Below are positions 41,439 to 50,300 of a stretch of DNA of 64,000 bases, piece after piece. A program made the position numbers and the translations under genes. Each line of letters starts with the position of its first letter. The stretch's first letter is position 1. Origin of the DNA: JAJPIG01 sp035531675 (GTDB lineage: Bacteria > Desulfobacterota > Binatia > Binatales > Binataceae); assembly GCA_035531675.1 (NCBI GenBank), contig DATKSL010000006.1, positions 1-64,000 of the forward strand. The letters are read 5' to 3'. The notes below the pieces were generated by a model. The model ran no database searches. It saw nothing but the letters and a program-made list of their open reading frames with translations, and was not told the DNA's origin.

Positions 41439-41939
41439 CTAATGCCAGCGCGGCTCGGTTTCGGTCAGCGTCTCGAGCTCCTTGGACCAGCCCTTGGAAA
41501 TCGGCACCAGGAAAAACTGCACGATGCGGCGCGAGCCGAAGCGCCAGTGCCCATCTACCAGTTCATATTCATCGTAGATCTTGCCGCATCCGACCAGGCT
41601 CTCGCCGTTGCGCGTACCCAGGTTGTCGAGCCAGCACCATCCGCGGGCGTGGGTCTTGTCGAGAAACTCGATGTAGTGGTTGGTGAAGAATGGTTTGACG
41701 CAAAACGGCCAGGTGCCGCTGTAATGCTTCTTGATCGCTTCATGCCCTTTATGAATGCCCCAGCCCAGGTAAGTGAAATCGACGGCGCCGTCGGCGGTGA
41801 ACAGATTAGCCATCCCGTCGGCGTCGCGCTGCAATATACACTCGCCGTATGCGTAGGTGAGCGACTTGATCTGCTCGCGATTCCACAGCTCTTCGACTTT
41901 TTCCTCGAGGCTCTTTTCCATGGGCTTGTCCTCTGACAC
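41439..41939 (-). CDS. SnoaL/NTF2-like protein
   Basis: 166 residues of the NTF2-like cone fold: EEKVEELWNREQIKSLTYAYGECILQRDADGMANLFTADGAVDF, then EAIKKHYSG, HYIEF and ARGWCWLDNLGTRNGE. The family includes polyketide cyclases, scytalone dehydratase and ring-hydroxylating beta-subunit relatives. Some small dehydratase or isomerase role is plausible; no catalytic pair is certain. An internal ATG at 41921 is an alternative start. Confidence 0.8.
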   Translation of the reverse strand: MSEDKPMEKSLEEKVEELWNREQIKSLTYAYGECILQRDADGMANLFTADGAVDFTYLGWGIHKGHEAIKKHYSGTWPFCVKPFFTNHYIEFLDKTHARGWCWLDNLGTRNGESLVGCGKIYDEYELVDGHWRFGSRRIVQFFLVPISKGWSKELETLTETEPRWH

Positions 41940-42033
41940 CTGAATGGTTTACATCGTAACGCTTCGGGTCTTTTGATCTGACGGCCAATCGCGGTTTTGT
42001 CAACCGTCAACAGGATGAGCGAGGAGAGTGACG

Positions 42034-42585
42034 ATGGCACGCGTACCCTATCTCAACAAATCCGACCTGTCGGCGGAAAACCAGGAGCTGCTGACCAGCG
42101 CCATCAACTTGTCGCGCGCGATGGTGCATAGTCCCGATCTGGCGCGCAGTTTTGGCGTCGTCGCCAACTTTATCCGCAGCCGCAGCCGGCTCGATCCGAG
42201 ACTGCGCGAGCTGGCGATTCTGCAGGTCGGATACGTCACCCGGGCAGCGTACGAGTTCTCGCATCATGTGAAGCTCGCCCGGCAATTCGGCGTGGCGGAT
42301 TCCGATATTAGCGCGATCGCACAAGAGAGCGCCGGGCGCGATTCCGGTCTCGAGCCGCTGGCGAAGGCCGTCCTGCGCGCGGCGCGGGAAATGACTACCG
42401 GGCTGACCGTCTCGGATGGGGCCTTCGCGATCCTGCGCGAGCATCTCGACTATGAGCGGCTGATGGATCTGTTCGGCACCATCGCCTTTTACAACGCCGT
42501 GGTGCGGATGCTCGCGACGCTGCAGGTCGACGTCGAGGATGACTATCGGAAATATCTCGAGGAGTTTCCGCTTCCGAACAGCTAG
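42034..42585 (+). CDS. Carboxymuconolactone decarboxylase (CMD) family protein without CxxC
   Basis: 183 residues, all helical: RDLARSFGVVANFIRSRSRLDPRLRELAILQVGYVTRAAYEFSHHVKLAR. The core helix reads VGYVTRAAYEFSHH, where AhpD-type members have CxxC; both Cys are missing, so it cannot act as a thiol peroxidase. It is more like gamma-carboxymuconolactone decarboxylase-type proteins. The ATG at 42034 has GAGGAG 7 nt upstream; a GTG at 42028 is less likely. The gene is convergent with an intradiol dioxygenase gene. Confidence 0.87.
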   Translation: MARVPYLNKSDLSAENQELLTSAINLSRAMVHSPDLARSFGVVANFIRSRSRLDPRLRELAILQVGYVTRAAYEFSHHVKLARQFGVADSDISAIAQESAGRDSGLEPLAKAVLRAAREMTTGLTVSDGAFAILREHLDYERLMDLFGTIAFYNAVVRMLATLQVDVEDDYRKYLEEFPLPNS

Positions 42586-42607
42586 TGGTCGGAAACGAAA
42601 AGTGGAA

Positions 42608-42635
42608 ACGCCGCCGATCAGTTGATCGGCGGCGT
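42608..42635. terminator. Perfect 13-bp palindromic hairpin between convergent genes
   Basis: ACGCCGCCGATCA-GT-TGATCGGCGGCGT is a 13-bp perfect stem with a 2-nt spacer, placed between two convergent stops. It lacks a clear T run on either strand (GTTTCC then ACTTTT on the minus strand), so it is a weak or bidirectional terminator. Confidence 0.65.
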
Positions 42636-42667
42636 GCCTGATTCGCCAACCTCGGACCGAACTCAGA

Positions 42668-43600
42668 TCACTTGGGTGTGTACGCGATCGTCGAGCTGGA
42701 CTCGGCCTTGGATTGGGTGGCGCGTTCCTTGCGCGCCGCGGCCGGGCGCATCACGAAATCGAAATCCAGGTAGAAGTACGGCTGGTCCATCTTACGCCCG
42801 TCAGGCGCCGTGCCGGCCGGCTTCTTGATGTAGGTCCTGATGAGCGAGTCCTTGACGCCGAACACCGCATCCGAGTCGATATATTTGTCGCCGTCGGCGA
42901 ACACGTGAGTGACGAGACGCTCCTGGCCCGGCGCGTGCAGCATGAAATGGACGTGCGCGGGGCGAAACGGATGGCGCGCCTGGGCGCGCAGCAACTCGCC
43001 GACCGGGCCATCGGTGGGAACCGGATAGAAGACCGGCCGGATGGTCCAGAAACTGAATTTGCCGTTGGCGTCGGCCTTGAGCAAACCGCGTCCGGCGAAG
43101 CCGCCGAGCTTGTCGAGTTGCTGGACGTCGTAGTTGCCGATTCCATCGGAATGCCACACGTCGATGGTCGCACCGGCCAGCCGCGTGCCGTCAACCGAGC
43201 TCACGGTGCCCTCGATAAACATCGGCTCGCCTTCGAATTTGCCGGCGAGATTGTCGCCGAGTTTGAACTCCGGCGGATGGTTGACATAGAAGGGGCCGAA
43301 CACCGTGCTCTCGGTGACGCCTTTCATCGGCGGATGATTGATCGCATCGACCAGCATCGAGACGCCCAGCACATCGGAGAGCAGGATGAACTCCTGCCGC
43401 TTGTCGTCGCACTTCTGGCCGGCGCGGGTCAGAAAATCGATCCCGTAGGCCCATTCATCCTCGGTCGGCCGGATCTCTCTAACGAAGTTGTGCAGATGAC
43501 GCACCAGCGCGTCGCTGATCTCCTTGATGCGAGGATCGGGACACTTGGCGAACCGTTCGATTACGGCATCGGTGATGGTCTTTTCATCAAAATTACGCAT
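42668..43600 (-). CDS. Intradiol ring-cleavage dioxygenase, hydroxyquinol/catechol 1,2-dioxygenase type
   Basis: 310 residues. The N-terminal helical dimer domain (NFDEKTITDAVIERFAKCPDPRIKEISDALVRHLHNF) is followed by the Fe(III) domain. Iron ligands are visible as Tyr in GIGNYD, Tyr in VFYPVPTDGP and the His pair in HPFRPAHVHFML. GATIDVWHSD and GLLKADANGKFSFWTI support the fold. It opens catechol or hydroxyquinol rings to cis,cis-muconate or maleylacetate. ATG 43600 follows GGAG; a longer frame reads upstream into non-homologous sequence. No muconate cycloisomerase is nearby. Confidence 0.9.
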   Translation of the reverse strand: MRNFDEKTITDAVIERFAKCPDPRIKEISDALVRHLHNFVREIRPTEDEWAYGIDFLTRAGQKCDDKRQEFILLSDVLGVSMLVDAINHPPMKGVTESTVFGPFYVNHPPEFKLGDNLAGKFEGEPMFIEGTVSSVDGTRLAGATIDVWHSDGIGNYDVQQLDKLGGFAGRGLLKADANGKFSFWTIRPVFYPVPTDGPVGELLRAQARHPFRPAHVHFMLHAPGQERLVTHVFADGDKYIDSDAVFGVKDSLIRTYIKKPAGTAPDGRKMDQPYFYLDFDFVMRPAAARKERATQSKAESSSTIAYTPK

Positions 43601-43671
43601 CTTGTTCTCCGTTCCTCTTTTTATCGGGATCGGCGTTCGAAAATCGTCGCTTCCCTTAACTTCACAGGCTA

Positions 43672-44655
43672 CTACGTTTCCGCCTTCGGCATCCACCTCC
43701 GATGCTGGTGAACGGAAGCGGGCTCAAGGCCAAGCTCGGTAGCCAGCGCGGCGGGCGCTATTCTCAGCCCTGTCGGAACCAGGGGCAGGAGCGTGCGGCT
43801 GGCAAATTCCGAGGCGTCGAGCAGATACTGACGTCCGCGCCCCCAGGTCAGCCCGAAGTCAGTTCGGAGCTTCTCGGGGAGCAGCCCGACCGATATAAAG
43901 CCGGTGATCGCAATGCCGAGCGCCGGCAGCGGCGGCACGGCGGGCGCCAGAATATGGCCGGCCAACTCGCGAGCCGTGTCGCCCACCGCGATCGGGCCCG
44001 AGTCGAGCATGCGATCCATGTAGTCGCGAAAATCCCGGGCGCGGCGCGGAATCATCGAGTCCGGGATGCGGTGAAGCCGGGCAATAGTCTTGCTCTCCTG
44101 GTAATACTGCTCCTCCTCGGCGGCCGAGAGCTCGCGCACGTAGCGCCGGAAGACCAGCAGGGAAGTATCGACCAGCGTCGCGTGCACCCAGAACAGCAAT
44201 TCCGGATCGCGTGCACGATACCTGGTTCCCGCGCAGAAATCGCCGACCGACTCGCGCAGCACGCCGCGAACCGCACCGTGGAGTACGTGCAGCCGATCGG
44301 CCGCGCGGCGGGCTTCGGCGGCGGTGCCGAACAGGATGACTGACATGAACTCCATCGTGCGCCGGAGCCGGCCGAGAGGATCTTCGCGGAAGCCGCTGTG
44401 CTCGGCGACTCCCGCAGCGATCAGCGGATGCGCGATCTGCATCAGCAGACTTCGCGCGCCGCCCACGATCAGCAAGCGTTCGCGATTTATCCGCCAGGTG
44501 ATGCTGGCCGGACCGAACAGGCGCGCGGCGGACGATTCGATAGTGCGCGGCCCGGGTCGTGGACGACGCCGAGGCCTGAGATCGATGCCGGGGCGGACCG
44601 TAGCGCGGCCCCTAATTGCGACCCTGCGTTCTGAACGTCGCCTGACCTCGGCCAT
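43672..44655 (-). CDS. MpaB/DUF2236 family oxygenase-like protein
   Basis: About 327 residues. After a basic N-terminal tail comes the DUF2236 (latex clearing protein-like, MpaB) core: IESSAARLFGPASITWRINRERLLIVGGARSLLMQIAHPLIAAGVAEHSGFREDPLGRL, VHATLVDTSLLVFRRYV and the helix RRARDFRDYMDRML. Some members are heme b oxygenases acting on hydrophobic polymers or lipids; the proximal His-containing helix is present (MQIAHPLIAAGV). The open frame extends to 45351 but the earlier part is antisense to the thiolase gene and is not homologous. ATG 44655 is chosen, 42 bp after the thiolase stop. Confidence 0.82.
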   Translation of the reverse strand: MAEVRRRSERRVAIRGRATVRPGIDLRPRRRPRPGPRTIESSAARLFGPASITWRINRERLLIVGGARSLLMQIAHPLIAAGVAEHSGFREDPLGRLRRTMEFMSVILFGTAAEARRAADRLHVLHGAVRGVLRESVGDFCAGTRYRARDPELLFWVHATLVDTSLLVFRRYVRELSAAEEEQYYQESKTIARLHRIPDSMIPRRARDFRDYMDRMLDSGPIAVGDTARELAGHILAPAVPPLPALGIAITGFISVGLLPEKLRTDFGLTWGRGRQYLLDASEFASRTLLPLVPTGLRIAPAALATELGLEPASVHQHRRWMPKAET

Positions 44656-44696
44656 CGATGCCGCCGCCTTCAATCGAATGAAACCCGACGTGATAC

Positions 44697-45965
44697 CTAC
44701 GTGCCCACCACGAAAGCGCAGCTGGTGGTGGCGCTGCCGCCGATGTTGAGGATCGCGAAGCGTCGCGCGCCGTCGACTTGGTAATCGCCGGCGGTCCCGG
44801 TGACCTGCCGATAGCCGTCGAGCATCTGGCGCACGCCGGTCGCGCCAACCGGATGGCCGGCGCCGATAAGCCCGCCGCTCGGATTGATCGGCAGCCGGCC
44901 GCCGAATTCGATCACGCCCTCTTCGATCGCTCGCCACGACTGGCCCGGCGGCGTGATGCCGAAGTGGTCGATCGCCATGTACTCGGAGGTGGTGAAGCAA
45001 TCGTGCGTCTCGATTCCCGAGAGCTCGTCGACCGAGCCGATTGCGGCGCGCTTGAAGGCGTCGAGAATCGCCTGACGCGTGTGCGGCAGGACGTACTGAT
45101 GGTCGCGGCTTTCGCGGACCTTGGCGTCGAATTCGAGCGGCGCCGTATGGTGACCCCAGCCGAGGATGCGCGGGAGCTCCGCGAGCTGTCGATGCCGGCG
45201 GGCGGCGTATCGCTCGGCATACGCTTCCGAGGCCAGCAGCACTACTGCGATGCCGTCGGTGACCTGCGAGCAATCGCGCACCTTGAGGCGCCCCGCGACT
45301 GGCAGCTCCATCTTCGTGGCCTGTTTCGGATCGCTTGCCGGAGCCGGCCAATTGCGGGTCTGGGCCAGCGGATTGCGCCGGGCGTTGGCGAAATTCAGTG
45401 CGGAGATGCGCGCCAGATATTCGTCCTTCAGTCCGTAGCGCCGGTCATACTCATCGCCCAACCGGCCGAACAGGCTTGGAAAGGGATAGTCGCGCCCTTT
45501 GCATTCGCGCTCGTACCAGCCCGCGGTGCCGAGAAAGTCGCCGCCGGTGGCGGTGTCGACGGTCTTCATCTGCTCGATTCCGACCACCGCCGCGAGCCCA
45601 TAGCGTCCGGCTTCGATTTCCGCGCTGGCAGCGAGAATCGCGATCGAGCCGGAGGCACAGGCGGCCTCGTGACGGCTGGTCGGCAATCCCGAGAGGGCCG
45701 GGTCGACTTCGAGCATGAAGGCGCCGAGCTGTCCCTGTTTGGCATAGAGCTCGGCGGCGAAATTGCCGAGGTGCGCGGTCTCGATCTCGCGCGGCTCGAT
45801 AGCGGTGGCCGCGAGCGCCTCCATCACCGTCGGGCGCAGCACGTCGACGAAGTGCTTGCCCTCCTTGTTCCAGTTGCGGGCAAAATCGCTTTGCGCTCCA
45901 CCGAGGATGTAGACTGGCGCCGCTTTCACGATACGATTCTCCTGGCTCGCCGATTTTCCGAACAA
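44697..45965 (-). CDS. Thiolase family protein (SCP2-type acetyl-CoA acyltransferase)
   Basis: 422 residues with catalytic Cys103 in EAACASGS and the C-terminal NPSGGLIGAGHPVGATGVRQ His-containing motif. A second conserved region is SGIETHDCFTTSEYMAIDHFGI. The typical second catalytic Cys near the C-terminus (CxG) is replaced by SATTSCAF. Such SCP2-like thiolases often form lyases together with DUF35 (OB-fold) proteins; none is adjacent. It would shorten or condense acyl-CoA intermediates. It is transcribed before the MpaB-type gene, perhaps in one unit. Confidence 0.87.
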   Translation of the reverse strand: MFGKSASQENRIVKAAPVYILGGAQSDFARNWNKEGKHFVDVLRPTVMEALAATAIEPREIETAHLGNFAAELYAKQGQLGAFMLEVDPALSGLPTSRHEAACASGSIAILAASAEIEAGRYGLAAVVGIEQMKTVDTATGGDFLGTAGWYERECKGRDYPFPSLFGRLGDEYDRRYGLKDEYLARISALNFANARRNPLAQTRNWPAPASDPKQATKMELPVAGRLKVRDCSQVTDGIAVVLLASEAYAERYAARRHRQLAELPRILGWGHHTAPLEFDAKVRESRDHQYVLPHTRQAILDAFKRAAIGSVDELSGIETHDCFTTSEYMAIDHFGITPPGQSWRAIEEGVIEFGGRLPINPSGGLIGAGHPVGATGVRQMLDGYRQVTGTAGDYQVDGARRFAILNIGGSATTSCAFVVGT

Positions 45966-46086
45966 TTCATTCTAGCACAACGACAACACCAATCGGGCGG
46001 CCGGAGCGCTAGCGATGCCCCAGGGATCGGCGATCAGCGACTTCCGATGGGGCGCAAATCATCGGCGCGAGGATCGCATCGCCCGC

Positions 46087-47277
46087 TCACTTCATCGGGT
46101 CGGCATCGGGCAAGCCCAGCATGAACTGGCCGTGGCTTTCATACGAAGTATCGCTGATCACCCAATGTGTTCCCGCAACCTGCAGATCGCGCAGGCACTT
46201 CTGCAGGATGTGATGCGAGCGCATCGCACTGCCCGCCGCATAGCGAAACGCGTCGGTGGTGACGTCCAGGGCGACGTCGATCACCAGTGCGCCGGTGGCT
46301 CGCAGTTGGGCATGGTCGCTCGGCTGGAGCGTTTCACCGGCGGATACCCGCGCCCAGGCCTTTTCATACAGATCGAAGATCAGCGCCCGCGCCGCGCGCA
46401 GCCGCAGATCCCCTTCTCCCAGCGCGCGCTGAAAAACGGCCCGGTTCACCAGCGAGCTGCGCTTGACGTAGCCGCGACTCTTCCCCGCCGCCTGCGCGAC
46501 TACCTCGTCGAGCGCCCGGCGCGCGACGCCCAGCGCAAAGGCCGCATTCTCGTTGGCGATGAAGCCGGGGAAGCCGAATCGGTACAATGCTCCGCCGCGC
46601 CTGGGTGGGGTCTCGTTGGGCAGCATGTGGGTGAACTCTTCGGGCACGAACAAATCCGTCGCCGTGTAGTCGCAACTGCCGGTGCCGACCAATCCCATCA
46701 CGTACCAGTTGTCGATAATCTCGGCCTGCTTGGCCGGGAAGACGCAGAAGCGTACGTCGTGCGGACTGGCGCCACCTTCGATCAGACCGGGCACCGCGAT
46801 GTAGTCGGCGTGGCGGATGCCGCTGCCATACGACCATCGGCCGGTCAATCGATAACCGCCCTTGGCAGGCACCAGCTTGCCGAGTACGAAACCGCCGCCG
46901 CCGCAGAAGGTCGGGTAGCGATCGGGGCGGTAGATCTGCTCCGCCCCGGCATCGGGCAGGAAGGCGCCGCTGACGCCCATCGTCGCCGCGCCGACAAACA
47001 ACCACCATCCGGCCGCCGAATCGATGTACGATACCGCCTCGATCACGTCCATCTGCGTCATCGGATCGGCTTCCGCGCCGCCCAGCACCATCGGGGTCTT
47101 CAGCGAGATGATACCGGTGTCGCGCAGCGCCGCGACCGAGGCTGGCGGCAGGGTGCGGAGTTTTTCCGCCTCTGCCGAGCCTTCCGCCAGGATGGCGCGT
47201 ACCTTTTCGACCTCGCCGAGCAACGCTGCTCGTTTCTGCGCGCGATCGGCGGGAAACTTCGATTTGATCTCTCTCAC
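46087..47277 (-). CDS. Acyl-CoA dehydrogenase-fold flavin monooxygenase (group D, HsaA-like)
   Basis: 396 residues: helical N-domain (RTLPPASVAALRDTGIISLKTPMVLGGAEADP), middle beta domain with GGYRLTGRWSYGSGIRHADYIAVPGL and WYVMGLVGTGSCDYTATDLFVPEEF, and a C-terminal helical domain ending CLRDLQVAGTHWVISDTSYESHGQF. The segment GLVGTGS and the late His in AGTHW match two-component flavin hydroxylases that use reduced flavin from a partner, not true acyl-CoA dehydrogenases with a catalytic Glu. A phenolic or sterol-ring substrate is typical. It is upstream of the thiolase gene on the same strand. Confidence 0.86.
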   Translation of the reverse strand: MREIKSKFPADRAQKRAALLGEVEKVRAILAEGSAEAEKLRTLPPASVAALRDTGIISLKTPMVLGGAEADPMTQMDVIEAVSYIDSAAGWWLFVGAATMGVSGAFLPDAGAEQIYRPDRYPTFCGGGGFVLGKLVPAKGGYRLTGRWSYGSGIRHADYIAVPGLIEGGASPHDVRFCVFPAKQAEIIDNWYVMGLVGTGSCDYTATDLFVPEEFTHMLPNETPPRRGGALYRFGFPGFIANENAAFALGVARRALDEVVAQAAGKSRGYVKRSSLVNRAVFQRALGEGDLRLRAARALIFDLYEKAWARVSAGETLQPSDHAQLRATGALVIDVALDVTTDAFRYAAGSAMRSHHILQKCLRDLQVAGTHWVISDTSYESHGQFMLGLPDADPMK

Positions 47278-47307
47278 GCTTTTCGAATTCCTTTTACTGC
47301 AGTAAAA

Positions 47308-48444
47308 CTACCAGAGATTCTTCGATGCGATCCTGGCGCCTTCGGCCAGCGCTTCGAGCTTCAACCAGGCGACCGCCGGATCGCACCCCGACCATCCGAC
47401 GAAGGTGCCGAAACCGCAATCGGTCCCCGCGATGACGTTCTCTTTGCCGACGATCCGGGCGAACTGCTCGATACGCTGCGCCACCAGCCGCGGATGCTCG
47501 ACGTGGTTGGTGACGCTATCGATCACACCAGGGATAAGCGCCTTGTCGTCGGGCAGCTTGACCTCCTCCCAGACCTCCCATTCATGTTCATGGCGTGGGT
47601 TGGCGGCTTCGACAGAAATGAACGAGGCGCGGGTCTTGAGCACCGGCTTGATGATCTCGCGCAACTCGACGTCACGATGATGCGGGCCGGCATAGTTGCC
47701 CCAGCATAGATGCAGTCGCATCTTCTCGGGCGGGATGTCGCGGGTGGCATGATTCAACGCCTCGATAACTATCGGGACATACTTGTGGAGGTCGGCCGGG
47801 CCGGGACCGTCAGTGAAGCAATGGCCGGACATCGCGAGGTCGGGCGAATCGAGCTGCAGATCGAAGCCGGCATCGACGATCGCCCGGTACTCGATCGCCA
47901 GCGCGTTGCTGACCGCTTCGAGATAGGCCTGGTAGGACGGATAATAGCGATTCGGAAAATTGAAGGTGACGTGTCCCGGAGTCACCGCGCAGATGAACGC
48001 GCCGTCGAGGCGGCCATTGAGCGCGGTCTTGAAGTTGTCGATATCCTTCTGCACCGCGCCGCGATCGCGCAACTCGATCGGTCCGACCACCGTCGGCAGC
48101 AAAACATGCTGACCGGCTTCGCTCGCAAAAATGCCCTGCGCGACACCGGGCGCATCGGCCAGATCGGCCGCCTTGAACTCGGCCTGATTGGCGAATCCGG
48201 TATAGCGCTGCGCGACGTAGTTGCTGAAGCCGGGTTTGCTCATCTCGCCGTCGCTGATGAGATCGATCCCGATCTGGCGCTGCCGATTCACGACCTCGGC
48301 GACCGCCTGCTTGACGCGGGCCGCCAGCTTCGCCTCGTCAACCGGCTTGCCGTCGAGTTTGTCCCACATCGTGCGGACCAGATCGTCCGGACGCGGCAGG
48401 CTGCCGGCATGCGTGGTCCTAATCCGCTCTTTGTTGCGCTCCAT
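47308..48444 (-). CDS. Standalone MetE C-terminal-like methyltransferase/alkyltransferase (first of two)
   Basis: 378 residues of the cobalamin-independent methionine synthase barrel: RTTHAGSLPRPDDL at the start, DLISDGEMSKPGFSNYV, then zinc ligands His and Cys in LHLCWGNYAGPHH and Cys in AGTDCGFGTF. It lacks the folate-binding N-terminal half of MetE. Short forms include methylcobalamin-independent thiol methyltransferases and epoxyalkane:coenzyme M transferase-like enzymes. It probably moves a methyl or alkyl group to a zinc thiolate; donor and acceptor are unknown. A related but distinct protein is encoded at 55357-56499. Confidence 0.85.
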   Translation of the reverse strand: MERNKERIRTTHAGSLPRPDDLVRTMWDKLDGKPVDEAKLAARVKQAVAEVVNRQRQIGIDLISDGEMSKPGFSNYVAQRYTGFANQAEFKAADLADAPGVAQGIFASEAGQHVLLPTVVGPIELRDRGAVQKDIDNFKTALNGRLDGAFICAVTPGHVTFNFPNRYYPSYQAYLEAVSNALAIEYRAIVDAGFDLQLDSPDLAMSGHCFTDGPGPADLHKYVPIVIEALNHATRDIPPEKMRLHLCWGNYAGPHHRDVELREIIKPVLKTRASFISVEAANPRHEHEWEVWEEVKLPDDKALIPGVIDSVTNHVEHPRLVAQRIEQFARIVGKENVIAGTDCGFGTFVGWSGCDPAVAWLKLEALAEGARIASKNLW

Positions 48445-48685
48445 AATGTTTCAAACCTTCGCCGTCCGTTCGCTGGTCTGAATTTCTCTCGCCGCCAAAG
48501 CCCGCCTACGATTGCCTCTCTCGCAATGCGCCGTCAAGACAGATTCATGCGTCGTGACAACTCGCTTTGCCGACTCATCGTAGCTTGTATATCGTCAGCC
48601 GCGTACCCCAGGTACGAGCAAACTGCGATCCGCAAGCGGCACTGTGGGTAGATCGACAATTTCCGAAATCGCAGCGGAGCCGAGT

Positions 48686-50224
48686 ATGACAAGCCATGTT
48701 ATCGCTGAAACCACGCGCGGCAGGATTCGCGGCATCACCGATCGTGGCGTGAGCATCTTCAAAGGCATCCCCTACGGCCGCTCGCCCGACGGGATGCGGC
48801 GCTTGCGCCCGCCGGTCTCGCCCGAGTCCTGGCCGGGCGTGCGCGAGACGCTCGAGTACGGCCCGCGCGCGCTGCAAAACGAGAACGCGTTCGGCGCGGC
48901 GCCCGAGGTTTTCGAACTGTATGGCGGCCATGAGACGCTGCCGATGGACGAAGACTGCCTGGTCCTCAACCTCTGGACGCCGGCCTTGAACGACGGCGGG
49001 CGGCGGCCGGTGATGTTCTGGTGTCACGGCGGCGCGTTCATCGCGGGCTCCGGCTCGACGCCGTGGTCCGACGGTGGGAACCTGGCCCGCAACCACGACC
49101 TCGTGGTCGTCACCATCAATCATCGGCTGGGCGCGCTCGGCTACCTGCATCTCGAGGATCTGTGCGGCGAAGAGTTTGCGGCGTCGGGCCTCGCCGGGAT
49201 GTTCGATATCATCGCGGCACTGCGATGGGTGCGCGAAAACGTCGCGGCGTTCGGCGGCGATCCGGATAACGTCACGCTGTTCGGCGAGTCGGGCGGCGGC
49301 GCGAAAATCAGCGTGCTGATGGCGATGCCGGCGGCGCAGGGGTTGTTCCATCGCGCGATAATCCAGAGCGGACCGGCGGTGCAGATGGCGTCGCGCGACG
49401 AGGCCAGCGCGACCGCAGCGCAACTGCTCGAGGAGTTGGGACTGACCGCGGCGAGCGCCGGCGAGCTGCGACGCGTCCCGCCCGCGCGCATCCTGGCCGC
49501 GCAGGCGGCGGTGCTGGGCAGGATCGGCCAGATGTCGTTCACTAAGCGCCGGCGAGTCGGCTTCAATCCGGTAGTCGACGGCAACCATCTTCCGGCCGGA
49601 CCGTTCGAACCGGTTGCGCCGCGACTGTCGGCTTCGGTGCCGCTGATGATCGGGACCAACAAGGACGAGATGCGGCTGTTCTTCGCGCGCAACTCATGGT
49701 TCGAGAAGCTCGACGAGGCTGCGATGCGCGAGCGGGTGCGGATGTTCGTCGACCAGCGCCCCGACGCGATCGCCGCTGCCTACCGGCGCGCGCGGCCGGA
49801 CGATTCGGCGCGCGACCTGTTCTGCGCGATCGCAAGCGACGCCGGCATGCGAATCCCCTCGCTGACGATGGCCGAGCGCAAGCTCGCGCTCGGGGCCGCG
49901 CCGGTGTTCGTCTATCTCTTCACCTGGGAAACGCCGGCGCTCGGCGGCTGCCTTAAGTCGCCGCACACGCTGGAGATCCCGTTCGTCTTCGACAACATCG
50001 ACAGTGCCGCGATCGCCGGCGACTCACCGACGCGCTTTGCGCTGGCGGAAACGATGAGCCGCACCTGGGCCGCGTTCGCGCGCAGCGGCAATCCGAATAA
50101 CGATCTGATTCCCGAGTGGCCCGCCTATTCGAGCGAGCGGCGGCCGACGATGATTTTCGACGATCGATGCCGGCTGGAGTTCGATCCCTGCGCGGAGGAG
50201 CGCCGCGCCTGGGATAGTCAGTAG
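48686..50224 (+). CDS. Type B carboxylesterase
   Basis: 512 residues. Oxyanion loop HGGAF (114-118), nucleophile Ser202 in GESGGG, CLVLNLWTP (91-99) and IPYGRSPDGMRRLRPP near the start are diagnostic for the type B carboxylesterase/lipase family. The C-terminal LKSPHTLEIPFVFDN supplies the catalytic His. It hydrolyses esters or carbamates. The ATG at 48686 has GGAG 8 nt upstream; the frame runs earlier to 48644 without homology. It has no signal peptide, so is cytoplasmic. Confidence 0.9.
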   Translation: MTSHVIAETTRGRIRGITDRGVSIFKGIPYGRSPDGMRRLRPPVSPESWPGVRETLEYGPRALQNENAFGAAPEVFELYGGHETLPMDEDCLVLNLWTPALNDGGRRPVMFWCHGGAFIAGSGSTPWSDGGNLARNHDLVVVTINHRLGALGYLHLEDLCGEEFAASGLAGMFDIIAALRWVRENVAAFGGDPDNVTLFGESGGGAKISVLMAMPAAQGLFHRAIIQSGPAVQMASRDEASATAAQLLEELGLTAASAGELRRVPPARILAAQAAVLGRIGQMSFTKRRRVGFNPVVDGNHLPAGPFEPVAPRLSASVPLMIGTNKDEMRLFFARNSWFEKLDEAAMRERVRMFVDQRPDAIAAAYRRARPDDSARDLFCAIASDAGMRIPSLTMAERKLALGAAPVFVYLFTWETPALGGCLKSPHTLEIPFVFDNIDSAAIAGDSPTRFALAETMSRTWAAFARSGNPNNDLIPEWPAYSSERRPTMIFDDRCRLEFDPCAEERRAWDSQ

Positions 50225-50300
50225 GCCGGAGCGACTTTGACGGCCGTGCCGCGGTGCCGGAAGACCAATAGTCAATCGGTAGTCAGTATAGATGATCGAA

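Noticed and set aside
44656..45351. N-terminal extension of the MpaB/DUF2236 frame
   Set aside because: It runs antiparallel in another frame of the thiolase gene and has no homology; the oxygenase domain starts after 44655.
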